From: a bacterium
Lineage (GTDB): Bacteria > Myxococcota_A > Bradymonadia > UBA7976 > UBA1532
Direction: 5' to 3'
Assembly (NCBI GenBank): GCA_030427205.1
Contig: JAUHXC010000006.1
Coordinates: forward strand, 62,001-126,000
Length of the DNA stretch: 64,000 nucleotides
Below are positions 39,314-50,152 of this stretch, one piece after another (position 1 is the first letter of the stretch; every line of letters starts with the position of its first letter). The notes under the pieces are model-generated. The model saw only the letters and a list, made by a program, of their open reading frames with translations, made no database searches and was not told where the DNA came from. The translations under genes and the position numbers were made by a program.

Positions 39314-40666
39314 TCAGTCTCCGCCGATGATCTGGTCGGGGTCGCAGCGGGTCGTATCGCCGTTGAGCATGTCGGTGGGGTAGGGCACCGTCGCCCGGCC
39401 CGAGAAGTCGCCGGTATCGACCGCGATGGTCAGGGTGGGCGCGCCGAGGGCGACGGGGGTGCAGACGCCGACGACGTAGTTGCGGTTGGCGAGCTGGGCC
39501 ACGTTGGTGGCGATGGTGCGGAACTGCTCGGCGATCTCGTCGGCGCCGGCCTCGGCGAAGTGCTGCGGGCTCGAGGCGAGCTCGCGCACGAGGCTCTCGT
39601 TGTAATCGCCGCGGATGCCGATGGTGTAGATCTCGACGTCGTCGAGGTTCTCCCGCCGGGCGTCGAGCGCCGCGCGGCGCAGGTTCTCGGCGTCGCCGGC
39701 CTCGTGCTGACCGTCGGTGAGCACGATCACCGCCCGCCGGATCAGCTCGCTGTCGGCGCTGGCCATCGCGGCGGTGCGCAGGGCGAGGGTGTAGGCGTTG
39801 TAGAGGTCGGTGCTGCCGAGGGCGCCGCCGTCGATGAGGTCGTTGAGGCTGGCGGTGATGTCGGCGGGGCTGTCGGTGAACGGCCGCACGAGGCGCACGG
39901 CGTCGGGGCGGCCGAGCGAGACGATGGCGACCTGGTGGCTCTTCTTGACCTGGGCGAGCCGCTCGGGGTCGGCGTCGTCGGGCACGAGCAGCTGCTGCAG
40001 GTAGCGGGTGACCCCGGCGACGACGTCGTCCTGCGCGCCGTTGGCGAAGATCGAGTCGGAGAAGTCGAGCACGAGCACCGAGAAGAGCTGGAAGCTGTCG
40101 GGCAGCCCGAGCCGCGAGCGGCTGCCGCCTTCGTTGCTGCCGTCGAACGCGATGCCCCGCTCGTCGTTGATGATGCGCACCTGCGCCTCTTCGAGCAGCG
40201 GCGCCGGCCGGCCATCGCAGCGGTTGATGGAGAACTCGACCCGCAGCCCGGCGCTGCCGACGACGGTGACCGGCCGGGCGACGTCGATGGCGAGGCAGCT
40301 GTCGTCGTCGGCGCACTGCCCGTCGACGCAGTCGGTCTCGGCGCCGGGTGTGCTGACGGGCTCGGCGGGCTCTTCGATGGGGTCGGCGGGCTCGGCGGGG
40401 TCGCAGGCGCCGTCCGAGCAGTCGACGCAGACATAGCCGCGGCAGGTCTGCCCGCCGCACTGCTCCGAGGTGAGGCACTCGACGCAGTAGCCGCTCTCGA
40501 CGTGGCAGACGTTGTCGCCGGCGCAGCCCGCCGCTTCGCCTTGTCCGGCGACGCAAGGCGGGTCGCCTCCGGTGTCGCAGCCGGCGCCGATGAACAGCAG
40601 CGCGGCGAGCCCGGCGGCGGCGCGGACGAACAGGCGGGGGGCGGCGCGGTGCGAGTCGTTCTTCAT
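39314..40666 (-). CDS. VWA-domain lipoprotein with Cys-rich N-terminus
   Basis: About 450 residues from ATG 40666; GTG 40678 is equally possible, and neither has a good ribosome site. The signal ends in lipobox IGAGC. Residues about 35-130 are Cys-rich (CAGDNVCHVESGYCVEC) and like the EB/stalk modules common in Myxococcota lipoproteins. The VWA domain (about 190-390) has the MIDAS motif DFSDS, a conserved Thr in STDLYNA and VLTDGQHEAG, so metal-dependent ligand binding is likely intact. It is probably a cell-surface adhesin or scaffold. Confidence 0.88.
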   Translation of the reverse strand: MKNDSHRAAPRLFVRAAAGLAALLFIGAGCDTGGDPPCVAGQGEAAGCAGDNVCHVESGYCVECLTSEQCGGQTCRGYVCVDCSDGACDPAEPADPIEEPAEPVSTPGAETDCVDGQCADDDSCLAIDVARPVTVVGSAGLRVEFSINRCDGRPAPLLEEAQVRIINDERGIAFDGSNEGGSRSRLGLPDSFQLFSVLVLDFSDSIFANGAQDDVVAGVTRYLQQLLVPDDADPERLAQVKKSHQVAIVSLGRPDAVRLVRPFTDSPADITASLNDLIDGGALGSTDLYNAYTLALRTAAMASADSELIRRAVIVLTDGQHEAGDAENLRRAALDARRENLDDVEIYTIGIRGDYNESLVRELASSPQHFAEAGADEIAEQFRTIATNVAQLANRNYVVGVCTPVALGAPTLTIAVDTGDFSGRATVPYPTDMLNGDTTRCDPDQIIGGD

Positions 40667-40817
40667 GGTGCTGCTCACATGTCAGTGTTGGACCTACATA
40701 CGAGCATACAGCGCAATGCCGGTTTGGGCCAATTCTGTTCGTTGGGGGGTTTTTGGGGGGCGTGGACGGGGCCGGGGGATGCGTGGGGCCGTGGGCGGCC
40801 GGGACGCTCGTGCACGG

Positions 40818-43800
40818 CTACGGTGAGTCGGTCCAGGTGACGAGGTAGATGCGGCGACGCCCCGGCGGCTGGCCGACGACACCAGTGGCCGTGAACGCCA
40901 GCATATGCTGGTCGCCCTTCCTGACGAGCGCGAGGTCATCGTTGTCCACCGTGTTGGTTCGCAGGCGCCCACCCTCTCGACCGTCGGCGCGGACCCACAT
41001 GATCTGGTCCGGTTCGTCCGCGAGCTGCCGCTTGACGTAGAAGATGTACCGGCCATCGGCGGTCCACGCCGGGCGTGATCGATGGGCGGCCATCATGTCA
41101 CCGGGTGCCGTCACCCGCACATCGGTGGCCAGTCGACTGGCCACCCCCGAGATCAGGTCGAAGACCCATAGAGCGTAGCGGCCAGAGAGCGAGTTCCAGT
41201 CCGAGTAGAACGCGACTTTGCTGCCGTCAGGTGACCAGGTCGGGCGGATGTTCGATCCCGGCCAGTCGATCAGAATGCATGTGGATTCGGCCGGTCGCGT
41301 GATGTCGAGGACGAGGCCGATCTGCCGTTGGGCAACCTGTGCCCTCCATCTTGTGAACATGAGCGTCCCGGTCTGGGTCGGATGCCACGTCGGCGCGAAC
41401 TCGAGCGAGTCAGCGAACGCCGTGACCTGCATCGGTTTCTCCGGACTCCCTCCCAGGTCGAGCGCGTATATGTCCGTCCCGCTGGTGCGGGAAGACATGT
41501 AGCCGATGAACTGGACGTCCGGGGACCAGTCGGGCTGCCGGTCGTCACGCGGGTTGCTCGTCAGCCAGCTCCCATCCGCGAACAAGTCGTAGTCTCCCTT
41601 CGGCCCACGGGCGGTAAACACCCAGGGGTTTGACAGCACTTTCTCCATATCAGGCGCCCACGCGACATCACTCAACGCGGCGCCATCGGTGCGACCCGTG
41701 ATGATCTCTGATACATGCTGTGCACGCAGCTCTGGCGCGAGTCGGAGCCTCCAAATCCCAGTGCGTCCATCTCCAACGACGTCGAACGCCAGTTGCTGTC
41801 TGTCGGGACTCCAACGCGGTGCGACGAGATCTGCGCCGGGGTGATCGTGGACCGGATAGGGGTCCGAAACGTTGTCGTATCGGATGTCTCCCGAAGGCGT
41901 GTTCTTTGTCCCGATTCGCAGTGTGTCCGGGCACCCTACTCGGTCGGGGAACGACGGTGTGCTCGTACCGCCCGGTTGGACGGCAGAGGTGCCTGCGGCG
42001 CGCTCGGCGTCACTCACCGTGAAGCGGACCGGCCGGAACCCGATGTTCGTTTCCGCCCAGGAGCGCCAATGCGCTCCTCGGGAGGCGGCGCGCACATGAT
42101 TCGGGGTGGCGTCGAAGGCACCACCTCGAATCACGCGCTTGATGTCGCGGGGCACGTCGACCGGGTCGACCAGCGCGGCGCCGTCGGCGGGGCTCTCCGG
42201 GTAGTCGGGGGTGTAGCGGTTCCACGTCCACTCCCACACGTTGCCCAGCATGCCGTAGAGCCCCCAGGCGTTGGGTTGCTTGCTCTTGACCGGTTGGGTG
42301 GATGCCCGGTCGCTGTACCAGGCGCTCCCCGTCGCCTGCGGATGCTCCGATGCGCTGTTGCCCCCGTACCATGCGATGGTATCCAGCACCGGCGCTGTGC
42401 GCGGGCCCTGCATGTCGAGGTCGCCGGCGTAGGTCGCCGTCTTCGTGCCCGCCCGCGCCGCGTACTCCCACTCTGCCTCGGTCGGCAGCCGGTAGCCGTC
42501 CGCCTCCCGTGTCCAGCTCACCGCCAGGCCCTCGATGACGTACGCTGGCTGCAACCCCTCGGCCACGGAGAGCGCGTTGCAGTAGTTCACCGCGTCCAGC
42601 CAGCTCACCCTCTCGACCGGCCGGGCCCCGTCTGCCGCAGTGCCCTTGAACGCCGATGGGTTGGTGCCCATCAACGCGGCGTACTGCGCCTGAGTCACCT
42701 CGGTCTCGGCCATCAGGAAGCCGCGCGTCAGCTTCACCCGATGCGCTCGCTCATCACCGCTTCGACCTGCTTCATCGGCCGGGCTGCCCCGGGTGTACTC
42801 GCCCGGCGTGATGGGGATCATCGCCGGCCGGTATACGGCGGGTGCCGCGCTGTCTTCGGGCTCGGGGCCGCCGGCGGGCGTCTCCTTGGCCATCGGCGTC
42901 CGAACTTCGGTCTTGCCTCCGACCCGTTCGACGGCCTCGTCCGCCGCCGCCGCGGACTGCGGATCACCGACCGTGGTCGCCATGCCGCCCAGGGCGCTCA
43001 ACGCCCGTGCTGTACCCGCGTCGCTCGCAGCGGCCGGCACCGCGCGCCGGGTTGCGGTGATCGCCTGCTCTTCCAACTCGGCGACCCGATCCGCCGGCAG
43101 CTTCGCTCGTCGGCCGATGGCGGCCCGCCGCTGTTTGGTGACGGCGACCGTCAGATGCGTCGGCCCGAACACCTGCGCCCGCCGCTCTGCGATCTGATCG
43201 AGCCGTGCGATGGCCCCCTCACCGTCGCCGTTCGCAGCGAGCCGTTCGGCGGCTTCGGCATCGCGACGGTCGGCGATGGCGCTGCGGCGGGCGGCGGCGA
43301 GGTAGCGGCCAAGGGTCAGCCGGGCCTGCCACGCGTCGCGGTTGTCGAGGTGGGCGCGGGCGGCGCGCATCAGGTCGGCGGGGCTGCCGCTGTGGCCGGC
43401 GGCGTGCAGCGCGAGCGGCCCGAGCGAAGGCGCGCCGCGGGCGTCTGAGCGGAAGCCGCCGTATTCCGGCTCCTGGGCGCCCCCGCTGAGGCGCGTGACG
43501 CGGTCCTGCACGAAGGCGGCGAGCTCGACGAAGAGCAGGTCACCGTCGGGGTAGAGATCGGCGGCGCCGTCGAGCCCTTCGAGCACGGCGGCTGCAAAGC
43601 GGCCCCGGCGGGTGAGGTCGCCATCGTCTGCGACTTGGGCGAGCCCGGCGGCGGTGAGCACCTTGCGGCTGTGGCGTGAGAAGGGTCGCAGCGCCTCGAT
43701 GCCGTGCTCTTCGACCTCGGCGTTCAGCTCGGCGTAGCTCAACGGCTTGAGGTCGGCTGCTTCGAGGGCGAGTCCGCCGTAGCAGGTGTCGAAGAGCAGG

Positions 43801-44312
43801 ATGACGTGGGCCACCTTCAGGTCGTCGAGCGCCCGCAAGAGCTCGCCAACGGGTATGGGCTCACTGCCGGCGCCGACGTCTCGGGCCCAGATGTGGCCAG
43901 TGGGGCCGCCCTTGGCGTCGACGCTCTCGGCGTGCAGCGCGACGTAGAGCACGAGCAGCGATTCTTCGGGCAGCTCGTTGAGCGGGCCCCGCGGGCCGAT
44001 GAAGCGGCGAATGCCCCGAGCGGTCGCGTCGGTCTGCCGCAGGTGTAGTCTGTCGTCGGTGGTGAAGCCGAGGCGGCCGGTGAAGGCGACAGAGACCTCG
44101 TCGGCGTCGGCCACGGCCCCGGTGAGCAGCGGCCGGTCGGCGTAGTCGTCGACCGCGATGGTGGCGATGAACCGCTTCGCGGGGGCCCGATGGGCGACCT
44201 CCGTCGCCGACTCCCTGGGCGGGCTCGGCGGCGCGGCGCTGCATGTGGCGAGCAGCAGTGCGAGCGGTCCCAAGACGTGGAACGGGTACAGCTTGGAACC
44301 GCAGCCAGTCAT
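40818..44312 (-). CDS. Caspase-like protease fused to FGE-sulfatase fold and PD40 repeats
   Basis: A 1164-residue predicted exported protein; signal FHVLGPLALLLATC with an atypical lipobox. Residues about 48-300 are a caspase (C14) fold. The dyad is His127 (LYVALHAES) and Cys177 (LLFDTCYGG), 50 residues apart as usual. A helical linker (about 310-480) follows. Residues about 495-767 are an FGE-sulfatase-like domain (ETEVTQAQYAALMG, LPTEAEWEYAARAG, GLYGMLGNVWEWTWN, VIRGGAFD, GFRPVRF). Residues about 800-1164 are TolB/PD40-type propeller repeats (PRWSPDRQQLAFD, PTWSPDGSKVAFYS). The start overlaps a small-peptide stop (ATGA). It ends the kinase/FHA cluster and may be the executioner of that pathway. 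Confidence 0.9.
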   Translation of the reverse strand: MTGCGSKLYPFHVLGPLALLLATCSAAPPSPPRESATEVAHRAPAKRFIATIAVDDYADRPLLTGAVADADEVSVAFTGRLGFTTDDRLHLRQTDATARGIRRFIGPRGPLNELPEESLLVLYVALHAESVDAKGGPTGHIWARDVGAGSEPIPVGELLRALDDLKVAHVILLFDTCYGGLALEAADLKPLSYAELNAEVEEHGIEALRPFSRHSRKVLTAAGLAQVADDGDLTRRGRFAAAVLEGLDGAADLYPDGDLLFVELAAFVQDRVTRLSGGAQEPEYGGFRSDARGAPSLGPLALHAAGHSGSPADLMRAARAHLDNRDAWQARLTLGRYLAAARRSAIADRRDAEAAERLAANGDGEGAIARLDQIAERRAQVFGPTHLTVAVTKQRRAAIGRRAKLPADRVAELEEQAITATRRAVPAAASDAGTARALSALGGMATTVGDPQSAAAADEAVERVGGKTEVRTPMAKETPAGGPEPEDSAAPAVYRPAMIPITPGEYTRGSPADEAGRSGDERAHRVKLTRGFLMAETEVTQAQYAALMGTNPSAFKGTAADGARPVERVSWLDAVNYCNALSVAEGLQPAYVIEGLAVSWTREADGYRLPTEAEWEYAARAGTKTATYAGDLDMQGPRTAPVLDTIAWYGGNSASEHPQATGSAWYSDRASTQPVKSKQPNAWGLYGMLGNVWEWTWNRYTPDYPESPADGAALVDPVDVPRDIKRVIRGGAFDATPNHVRAASRGAHWRSWAETNIGFRPVRFTVSDAERAAGTSAVQPGGTSTPSFPDRVGCPDTLRIGTKNTPSGDIRYDNVSDPYPVHDHPGADLVAPRWSPDRQQLAFDVVGDGRTGIWRLRLAPELRAQHVSEIITGRTDGAALSDVAWAPDMEKVLSNPWVFTARGPKGDYDLFADGSWLTSNPRDDRQPDWSPDVQFIGYMSSRTSGTDIYALDLGGSPEKPMQVTAFADSLEFAPTWHPTQTGTLMFTRWRAQVAQRQIGLVLDITRPAESTCILIDWPGSNIRPTWSPDGSKVAFYSDWNSLSGRYALWVFDLISGVASRLATDVRVTAPGDMMAAHRSRPAWTADGRYIFYVKRQLADEPDQIMWVRADGREGGRLRTNTVDNDDLALVRKGDQHMLAFTATGVVGQPPGRRRIYLVTWTDSP

Positions 44313-44446
44313 GAGGGGTATCGGGTCACGGCAACAGCGCGCTCATGATGCTCATGACCGTTGTCGGTCGCGGCGTCGGCTCGAGGCGCCATCGAGGTCA
44401 CCAGCGCCGCAGCCATCAGCCTCGCAGCCATCAGCCTCGCGACCAT
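44309..44446 (-). CDS. 45-residue predicted exported peptide
   Basis: ATG 44446 has GGGAGG six bases upstream. The peptide begins with a good signal sequence (RLMAARLMAAALVTSMAPRA), likely cut after ADA. This leaves about 19 polar residues with GHEHHER. Its TGA overlaps the caspase-gene ATG, so it is coupled to that gene. A 15-base direct repeat encodes the doubled RLMAA. It overlaps the 3' end of the FHA reading frame; if that frame is shorter in reality, the peptide gene stands clear. Confidence 0.5.
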   Translation of the reverse strand: MVARLMAARLMAAALVTSMAPRADAATDNGHEHHERAVAVTRYPS

Positions 44447-45293
44447 GCCGCACCTCCCCCCGCGATCGTGCAGCAGCGTAGACCGCGAAGTCGAGGCGCC
44501 ACCACCTCGATGGCCTTGCGCACGCCTGCGGGCCGCCGGGCCGCCGGGCGATGCGGTTGGAGCCGGTGTGGCGCCCGTGGGCCTGCACGCAGCCCAGCAC
44601 GCCCACCTCGGAGCCATGGTCGTCGAGAGCCGGGTCCGGCTCGACGGCCAGCTCGAGCTGCGCGTCGCGGCGGTCGAGCACCGCGGCGACGAGGCCGTGG
44701 CCACGGTCGAGCTGCGCTTCCCGACCGTGCGCGTCGATGACTGGCAGGCGCTGGGGCAGTCCATCGCTCGAGCCGGTGCCGCGCTCGTCGGCTGCCTCGC
44801 CCGCTTCGAGCTGAGCGAGCGCGGGGTGGTCGATGCGGTGCAGGGCGACGTCGGCCCGCGATCGCCTCATGCCGACCGACGCCCCGGGCAGCTCGGGTAC
44901 CGCCGGCGGCTCGATCTGCGGGCCGCGTTCGTGGACCGCGATGACCTCACCGAAGCGCAGGACGTCGCCGTCGTTCAGCGGCGTCGGCGCGGTGATGGCC
45001 CGGGCGTTCACCCGCGACCCGTTGTGGCTGCCGAGATCGGTCACCACGTGGGTCGACGCTTCGGCCTGCCACTGCACGAGCGCGTGACGGCGCGAGGCGG
45101 TGGAGTGGGGGACCGTGAGCAGCCCCGGTCCCCGCGCTCGGCCGATCTGCACCGGATGGGCGGTCGGAAGCGGATGGACCCCGGCCACGGCGGGGGGATG
45201 GACGACGTGCAGTCGAGCCGCGGGCGCCGGTGGGCGACGACGCCGGCGCTCGGGCGTGGTCTGGGTGGCCTGTTCGTCGAATGAGGTCGTCAT
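44352..45293 (-). CDS. FHA-domain protein (C-terminal half doubtful)
   Basis: The open frame gives 313 residues from ATG 45293, which overlaps the upstream lipoprotein stop (ATGA). Residues about 45-125 are a forkhead-associated domain (IGRARG, STASRRHALVQW, DLGSHNGSRVNARAI, LNDGDVLRFG), which binds phosphothreonine. It is a natural reader for the Ser/Thr kinase encoded divergently at 48461. Beyond residue 140 (below about 44870) the sequence is rich in His, Arg and Asp, and its third positions no longer show the G/C bias. The bias there fits a plus-strand frame instead. The true C-terminus is therefore uncertain. Confidence 0.75.
   Translation of the reverse strand: MTTSFDEQATQTTPERRRRRPPAPAARLHVVHPPAVAGVHPLPTAHPVQIGRARGPGLLTVPHSTASRRHALVQWQAEASTHVVTDLGSHNGSRVNARAITAPTPLNDGDVLRFGEVIAVHERGPQIEPPAVPELPGASVGMRRSRADVALHRIDHPALAQLEAGEAADERGTGSSDGLPQRLPVIDAHGREAQLDRGHGLVAAVLDRRDAQLELAVEPDPALDDHGSEVGVLGCVQAHGRHTGSNRIARRPGGPQACARPSRWWRLDFAVYAAARSRGEVRHGREADGCEADGCGAGDLDGASSRRRDRQRS
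44568..44880 (+). other. Plus-strand frame with coding-like composition antisense to the FHA gene
   Basis: From about 44568 (ATG at 44616) the plus strand has nearly all third positions G or C and encodes a plausible polypeptide: ESRVRLDGQLELRVAAV, TVELRFPTVRVDDWQALGQS. Past about 44870 the bias moves to the FHA frame on the other strand. There is no good ribosome site or nearby stop. It may be a gene fragment, a frameshifted gene or an unusual antisense overlap. Confidence 0.35.
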
Positions 45294-47107
45294 GGGGCGC
45301 ACTGATGCTTCTGAACGGTGATGGTGCCATCGGCGGAGACCCGGGCGACGACGGGGCGACCGTCGACCACGATGAGGCGGCTGCGCTGACCGGGGCCGAG
45401 CAACGCTCGGCCGTGCGGGGCCCCGTCGGCCGTCAGGCGGCTCAGCCAGACCCCGTCGGGTCGACTGCGGGTGACGAACCACGCCCCACAGGTGTCGTCC
45501 CAGGCCACGGCCGGCGGGGCGGGGGTGTCGTCGGCGTGGGCCAGGCGCACCGCCCGACCCAGCGCCCGACCGGGCAGCCCATCGAGCTCGCCGCACCGGC
45601 TGCGTCCGTCGAGCACCGCCCGCGGATCGACAGTCTGGAACCAGACCGGACTGGCGACGGCGTCGCCGGTGTCGCACGCCGCGTCGCGGGTCAGCCGCCA
45701 CACCAGGCCCAGGCGCCGGCCCGCGGCGGCGACGTCGACCCCGGCGATGCGATAGCCCAGCGCCGTCGGGAATCGGGCCAGATCGCCGTCGAGGCGCCGG
45801 TCGATGTCAGCGGAGACCCGACGGGTCGTCGCGTCGGCCCGTCGCAATCGGAGGAGGGTGTGGCCGGGGTCGAAGACCAGTCGGAAGACGAGATACGCCC
45901 GCTCTTCGAGCCAGGCGAACGTCGAGAGCGGCCAGCCCTGGCACGGTTGGTCGAGGCCGAACTCCTGATTGGCCACCCGTTCGAAGGTCAGCTCGCCGAG
46001 GGTCTCGGCACCGGTGAGGCATACGCCGCCGCGGACGTCGCCGCAGACCAGGCCGAAGCCGTCCGGGCCGTGGGTCACCCGCGGACTTCGCAGGGCGCCG
46101 ATCTGGTCGCAGGTCCGCTGGTCTTCGGGCAGGGTGACCATCTCGTCCAGCCGACACTCGGCGTCGAGCAGGGCGATCGCGACCTGTCCCGGTCCGCTGC
46201 CCGGCGGCGCCGCGGCGGGGTCGTAGGCCGCCCAGTCCCACTCGGTCCAGGTCAGCACGTAGCGCTGGAGATCGGCGTTCCAGTTCAGGTCGATCTGATG
46301 GGCCTGCGCCTCGGCGGCGTCGTCGGGTACTTCGGCCCCGAAGGCGTACTCGATCACCAGGTCGGGGGCGCCGCGGCGCCAGTCTTCGCCGCCGGTCCGG
46401 GCGAGGTCGCCATCGAGGCAGGCGACGCGCAGTGCCTGTCGGGTGTCGGCGCAGTCGCAGGCCGCGGGCCGCGGGCAGCTCCGGTTCGGGTCGCCGTCGA
46501 ACGGACAGACGCACGACCGGGCGCATGCGGGTGGGGGGTCGGTCCATGCCACGGCGACGCGGTCGGGACCGCTGCTGGCCAGGGCGATGTGGCGACCGGC
46601 GGGGCCCGCGCGCGCGTCGGTGGCGTAGTCGACGGGTGGAACGACGAACGGCGCCGCGGCGGTGGCGGGGCAGTCCAGTCGGCCCTCGTCCACGTCGTCG
46701 AGCGGGGCGCACTCGCCCACGGGCGGCACGTCGTCGGGCGGGCACTCCAGGGCGGCATCCGGTCCGGCATCGGCGTCGGGTCCGGCGTCGGCGCCCGGGG
46801 GGCAGGCGAAGGCCGGCGCGGCATCGGGGCCGGCGTCGGGCATGTCGGGGCCGGCGTCGGCCACGGCGTCCGGGTCGACCTCGATCTGCGCGTCGGAGGC
46901 CCCGTCGGGAGAGCTGTCGGGCGGCGACTGACCGTCGGCGGGGGGCGCCGCGTCGGGGGGCGCCGCCGCGGTGCAGACGAACGCGACGCAGCGCGCGTCG
47001 GCCGGGCAGTCGACGTCGTTGAGGCATTGCACGTCCGCCGGCCGTTCGAGGCAGGCGAGCAGCCCCATCGCCAGCGCCGCGGTGCAACAGACCCGAACCC
47101 GGCTCAA
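45290..47107 (-). CDS. Cys-rich lipoprotein with propeller-like region
   Basis: A 605-residue predicted surface lipoprotein; signal CTAALAMGLLAC. A short Cys motif (CLNDVDCPADARCVAFVC) is followed by an Asp/Ala/Gly/Pro linker (GPDADAGPDA) typical of Myxococcota lipoproteins. Residues about 145-605 are beta-rich with repeated strands such as DRVAVAWTD, RYVLTWTEWDW and RLGLVWRLTRD, suggesting a beta-propeller. Its ATG overlaps the upstream stop, and its stop overlaps the FHA start, each as ATGA. Confidence 0.8.
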   Translation of the reverse strand: MSRVRVCCTAALAMGLLACLERPADVQCLNDVDCPADARCVAFVCTAAAPPDAAPPADGQSPPDSSPDGASDAQIEVDPDAVADAGPDMPDAGPDAAPAFACPPGADAGPDADAGPDAALECPPDDVPPVGECAPLDDVDEGRLDCPATAAAPFVVPPVDYATDARAGPAGRHIALASSGPDRVAVAWTDPPPACARSCVCPFDGDPNRSCPRPAACDCADTRQALRVACLDGDLARTGGEDWRRGAPDLVIEYAFGAEVPDDAAEAQAHQIDLNWNADLQRYVLTWTEWDWAAYDPAAAPPGSGPGQVAIALLDAECRLDEMVTLPEDQRTCDQIGALRSPRVTHGPDGFGLVCGDVRGGVCLTGAETLGELTFERVANQEFGLDQPCQGWPLSTFAWLEERAYLVFRLVFDPGHTLLRLRRADATTRRVSADIDRRLDGDLARFPTALGYRIAGVDVAAAGRRLGLVWRLTRDAACDTGDAVASPVWFQTVDPRAVLDGRSRCGELDGLPGRALGRAVRLAHADDTPAPPAVAWDDTCGAWFVTRSRPDGVWLSRLTADGAPHGRALLGPGQRSRLIVVDGRPVVARVSADGTITVQKHQCAP

Positions 47108-48381
47108 AACCGCCCCTCCACCCCGAGCGACGCGCCTCCGGGGGTGGGGGCGATGGCGCTATCGAGCCCCCAGCCGAGGGCGAAGGCCACCGCGCCGGCC
47201 GCGGCGAGTCCCCAGCCGATACCGGCGAGGGTGCGGTCGCGATCGAAGTCGGAGAGCGCAGCCCGCTGGGCGCTCAGATAGCTGCGTGTCGGGTCGCGTC
47301 GGGCGGCCTCGACCGCGGCGTCGTGGGCGTCGAGGTCGTCGAGGGCCAGGGCGGTGAAGGCGCCGCCGGCGGCGAGGCCGAGGCCCACCGCGGCGATGGG
47401 GGCCCACAACCAGCCGAGCCCATCCGGGTCATCGGCCGGGCGTATCGTCGGGGGCGTGTAGGTCACCTGTCGTCGCTCGCCGGGGCTCAACGCCAGCCAG
47501 GTGACCTGCGCCGGGTGACCTGCGCCGGAGACTTCGAGGCGATGTACACCGGCGGCGAGCTGTCCGTTGGCGGGCATCGGCGCGCCGTTGATGTCGAGCG
47601 TGGAGCCGGGCGGGACCCCGGTCACGATGAGTCGGGCGATGCATCGCGCCTCGAGCGCCTCTCGGGTCGAGGGCATCCGGGCCCTGGCCGCCGGGCCGAT
47701 CTCGACCCCGTGCGACGCATCGAGCGCGGCCAATGCTGCGGCGCAGCCGTCGGGGCGCTTCGAGTGGGCCAGCGCGATGTTCCACATCAAGCCGGGCCGG
47801 GGGATCTGGGCGCGTACGGCCTCGAAGGCCATGGCCGCCTCGCACCACCGCTCGGCGGCGATGTGGGTCTGCGCGGCGGCGAGGTGGGCCCGGGCCCGGG
47901 TTCGCGTATCCCCTTCGATGGATACGGTGCGGGGGTCGTCCGGGTCGAATGACACGCTCGGCGGCGCCCCCGACGCGACGCAGAGGGCACGGGTGAAGCG
48001 ACGACCGTCGGCGGCGACGTAGGTCAGCCGCCGAGCGCCCACCACCACGAGACCCGGTCGAGCCGGGCCGTCGATCTCCAGTCGGCCGTCGGTCGGCGCG
48101 GCGAGCCCCGAACGGTCGACGGCGCACCGGCGCTCGATGTCGTCGATGCGCCGTCCATCGAGATCGCAGGGCGGCGCGCCGCATGTGGCCCGCATGGCAT
48201 CGACGATGGTCGACGCGACATCGCACGCACCGGCCCGAGCGTGGGCCTCGGCCTCGAGCAGTCGGCCGTCGAGGCCGGGCACGTCGGTCGCCGGGATCCA
48301 CCGCGTCGCTGTGGGAGCGGCGATGGCGACGGCCGTGCATCCGGTGAGCAGGAACGCGACAATGCGGCCGAGTCGCTGCAT
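47104..48381 (-). CDS. PEGA-like envelope protein with C-terminal membrane spans
   Basis: Predicted 425 residues from ATG 48381 (GGAGG ten bases upstream). Signal peptide QRLGRIVAFLLTGCTAVAI. Residues about 165-255 are helical and TPR-like (RARAHLAAAQTHIAAERW, GLMWNIALAHSK). Residues about 255-325 resemble a PEGA domain (ARLIVTGVPPGSTLDINGAP, AGVHRLEVSGAGH). Two hydrophobic segments near the C-terminus flank a DUF-like charged loop (WAPIAAVGLGLAAGGAFTAL and GIGWGLAAAGAVAFALGW). This layout is a common Myxococcota partner of Ser/Thr kinases. It is the first gene of the minus-strand cluster and is divergent from a kinase gene 79 bases away. Confidence 0.82.
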   Translation of the reverse strand: MQRLGRIVAFLLTGCTAVAIAAPTATRWIPATDVPGLDGRLLEAEAHARAGACDVASTIVDAMRATCGAPPCDLDGRRIDDIERRCAVDRSGLAAPTDGRLEIDGPARPGLVVVGARRLTYVAADGRRFTRALCVASGAPPSVSFDPDDPRTVSIEGDTRTRARAHLAAAQTHIAAERWCEAAMAFEAVRAQIPRPGLMWNIALAHSKRPDGCAAALAALDASHGVEIGPAARARMPSTREALEARCIARLIVTGVPPGSTLDINGAPMPANGQLAAGVHRLEVSGAGHPAQVTWLALSPGERRQVTYTPPTIRPADDPDGLGWLWAPIAAVGLGLAAGGAFTALALDDLDAHDAAVEAARRDPTRSYLSAQRAALSDFDRDRTLAGIGWGLAAAGAVAFALGWGLDSAIAPTPGGASLGVEGRF

Positions 48382-48460
48382 CGGGTGATCGCCTCCGTTG
48401 TCCGTGCTAGCCTCGCGCAACGTAGCAACCACCCCTCGAACCCACAACAGACGGACACCG

Positions 48461-50152
<1,692 letters not shown>

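Noticed and set aside
38139-39383. A plus-strand frame through the 42-bp repeats into the zinc-protease gene
   Set aside because: No start signal exists, and the portion beyond the repeats is antisense to a minus-strand gene with better coding features.
39281-40556. N-terminal extension of the zinc-protease-like protein to about 710 residues
   Set aside because: The extension is Arg/Ala/Pro-rich and out of frame with, but overlapping, the VWA gene on the same strand; ATG 39281 is a clean start.
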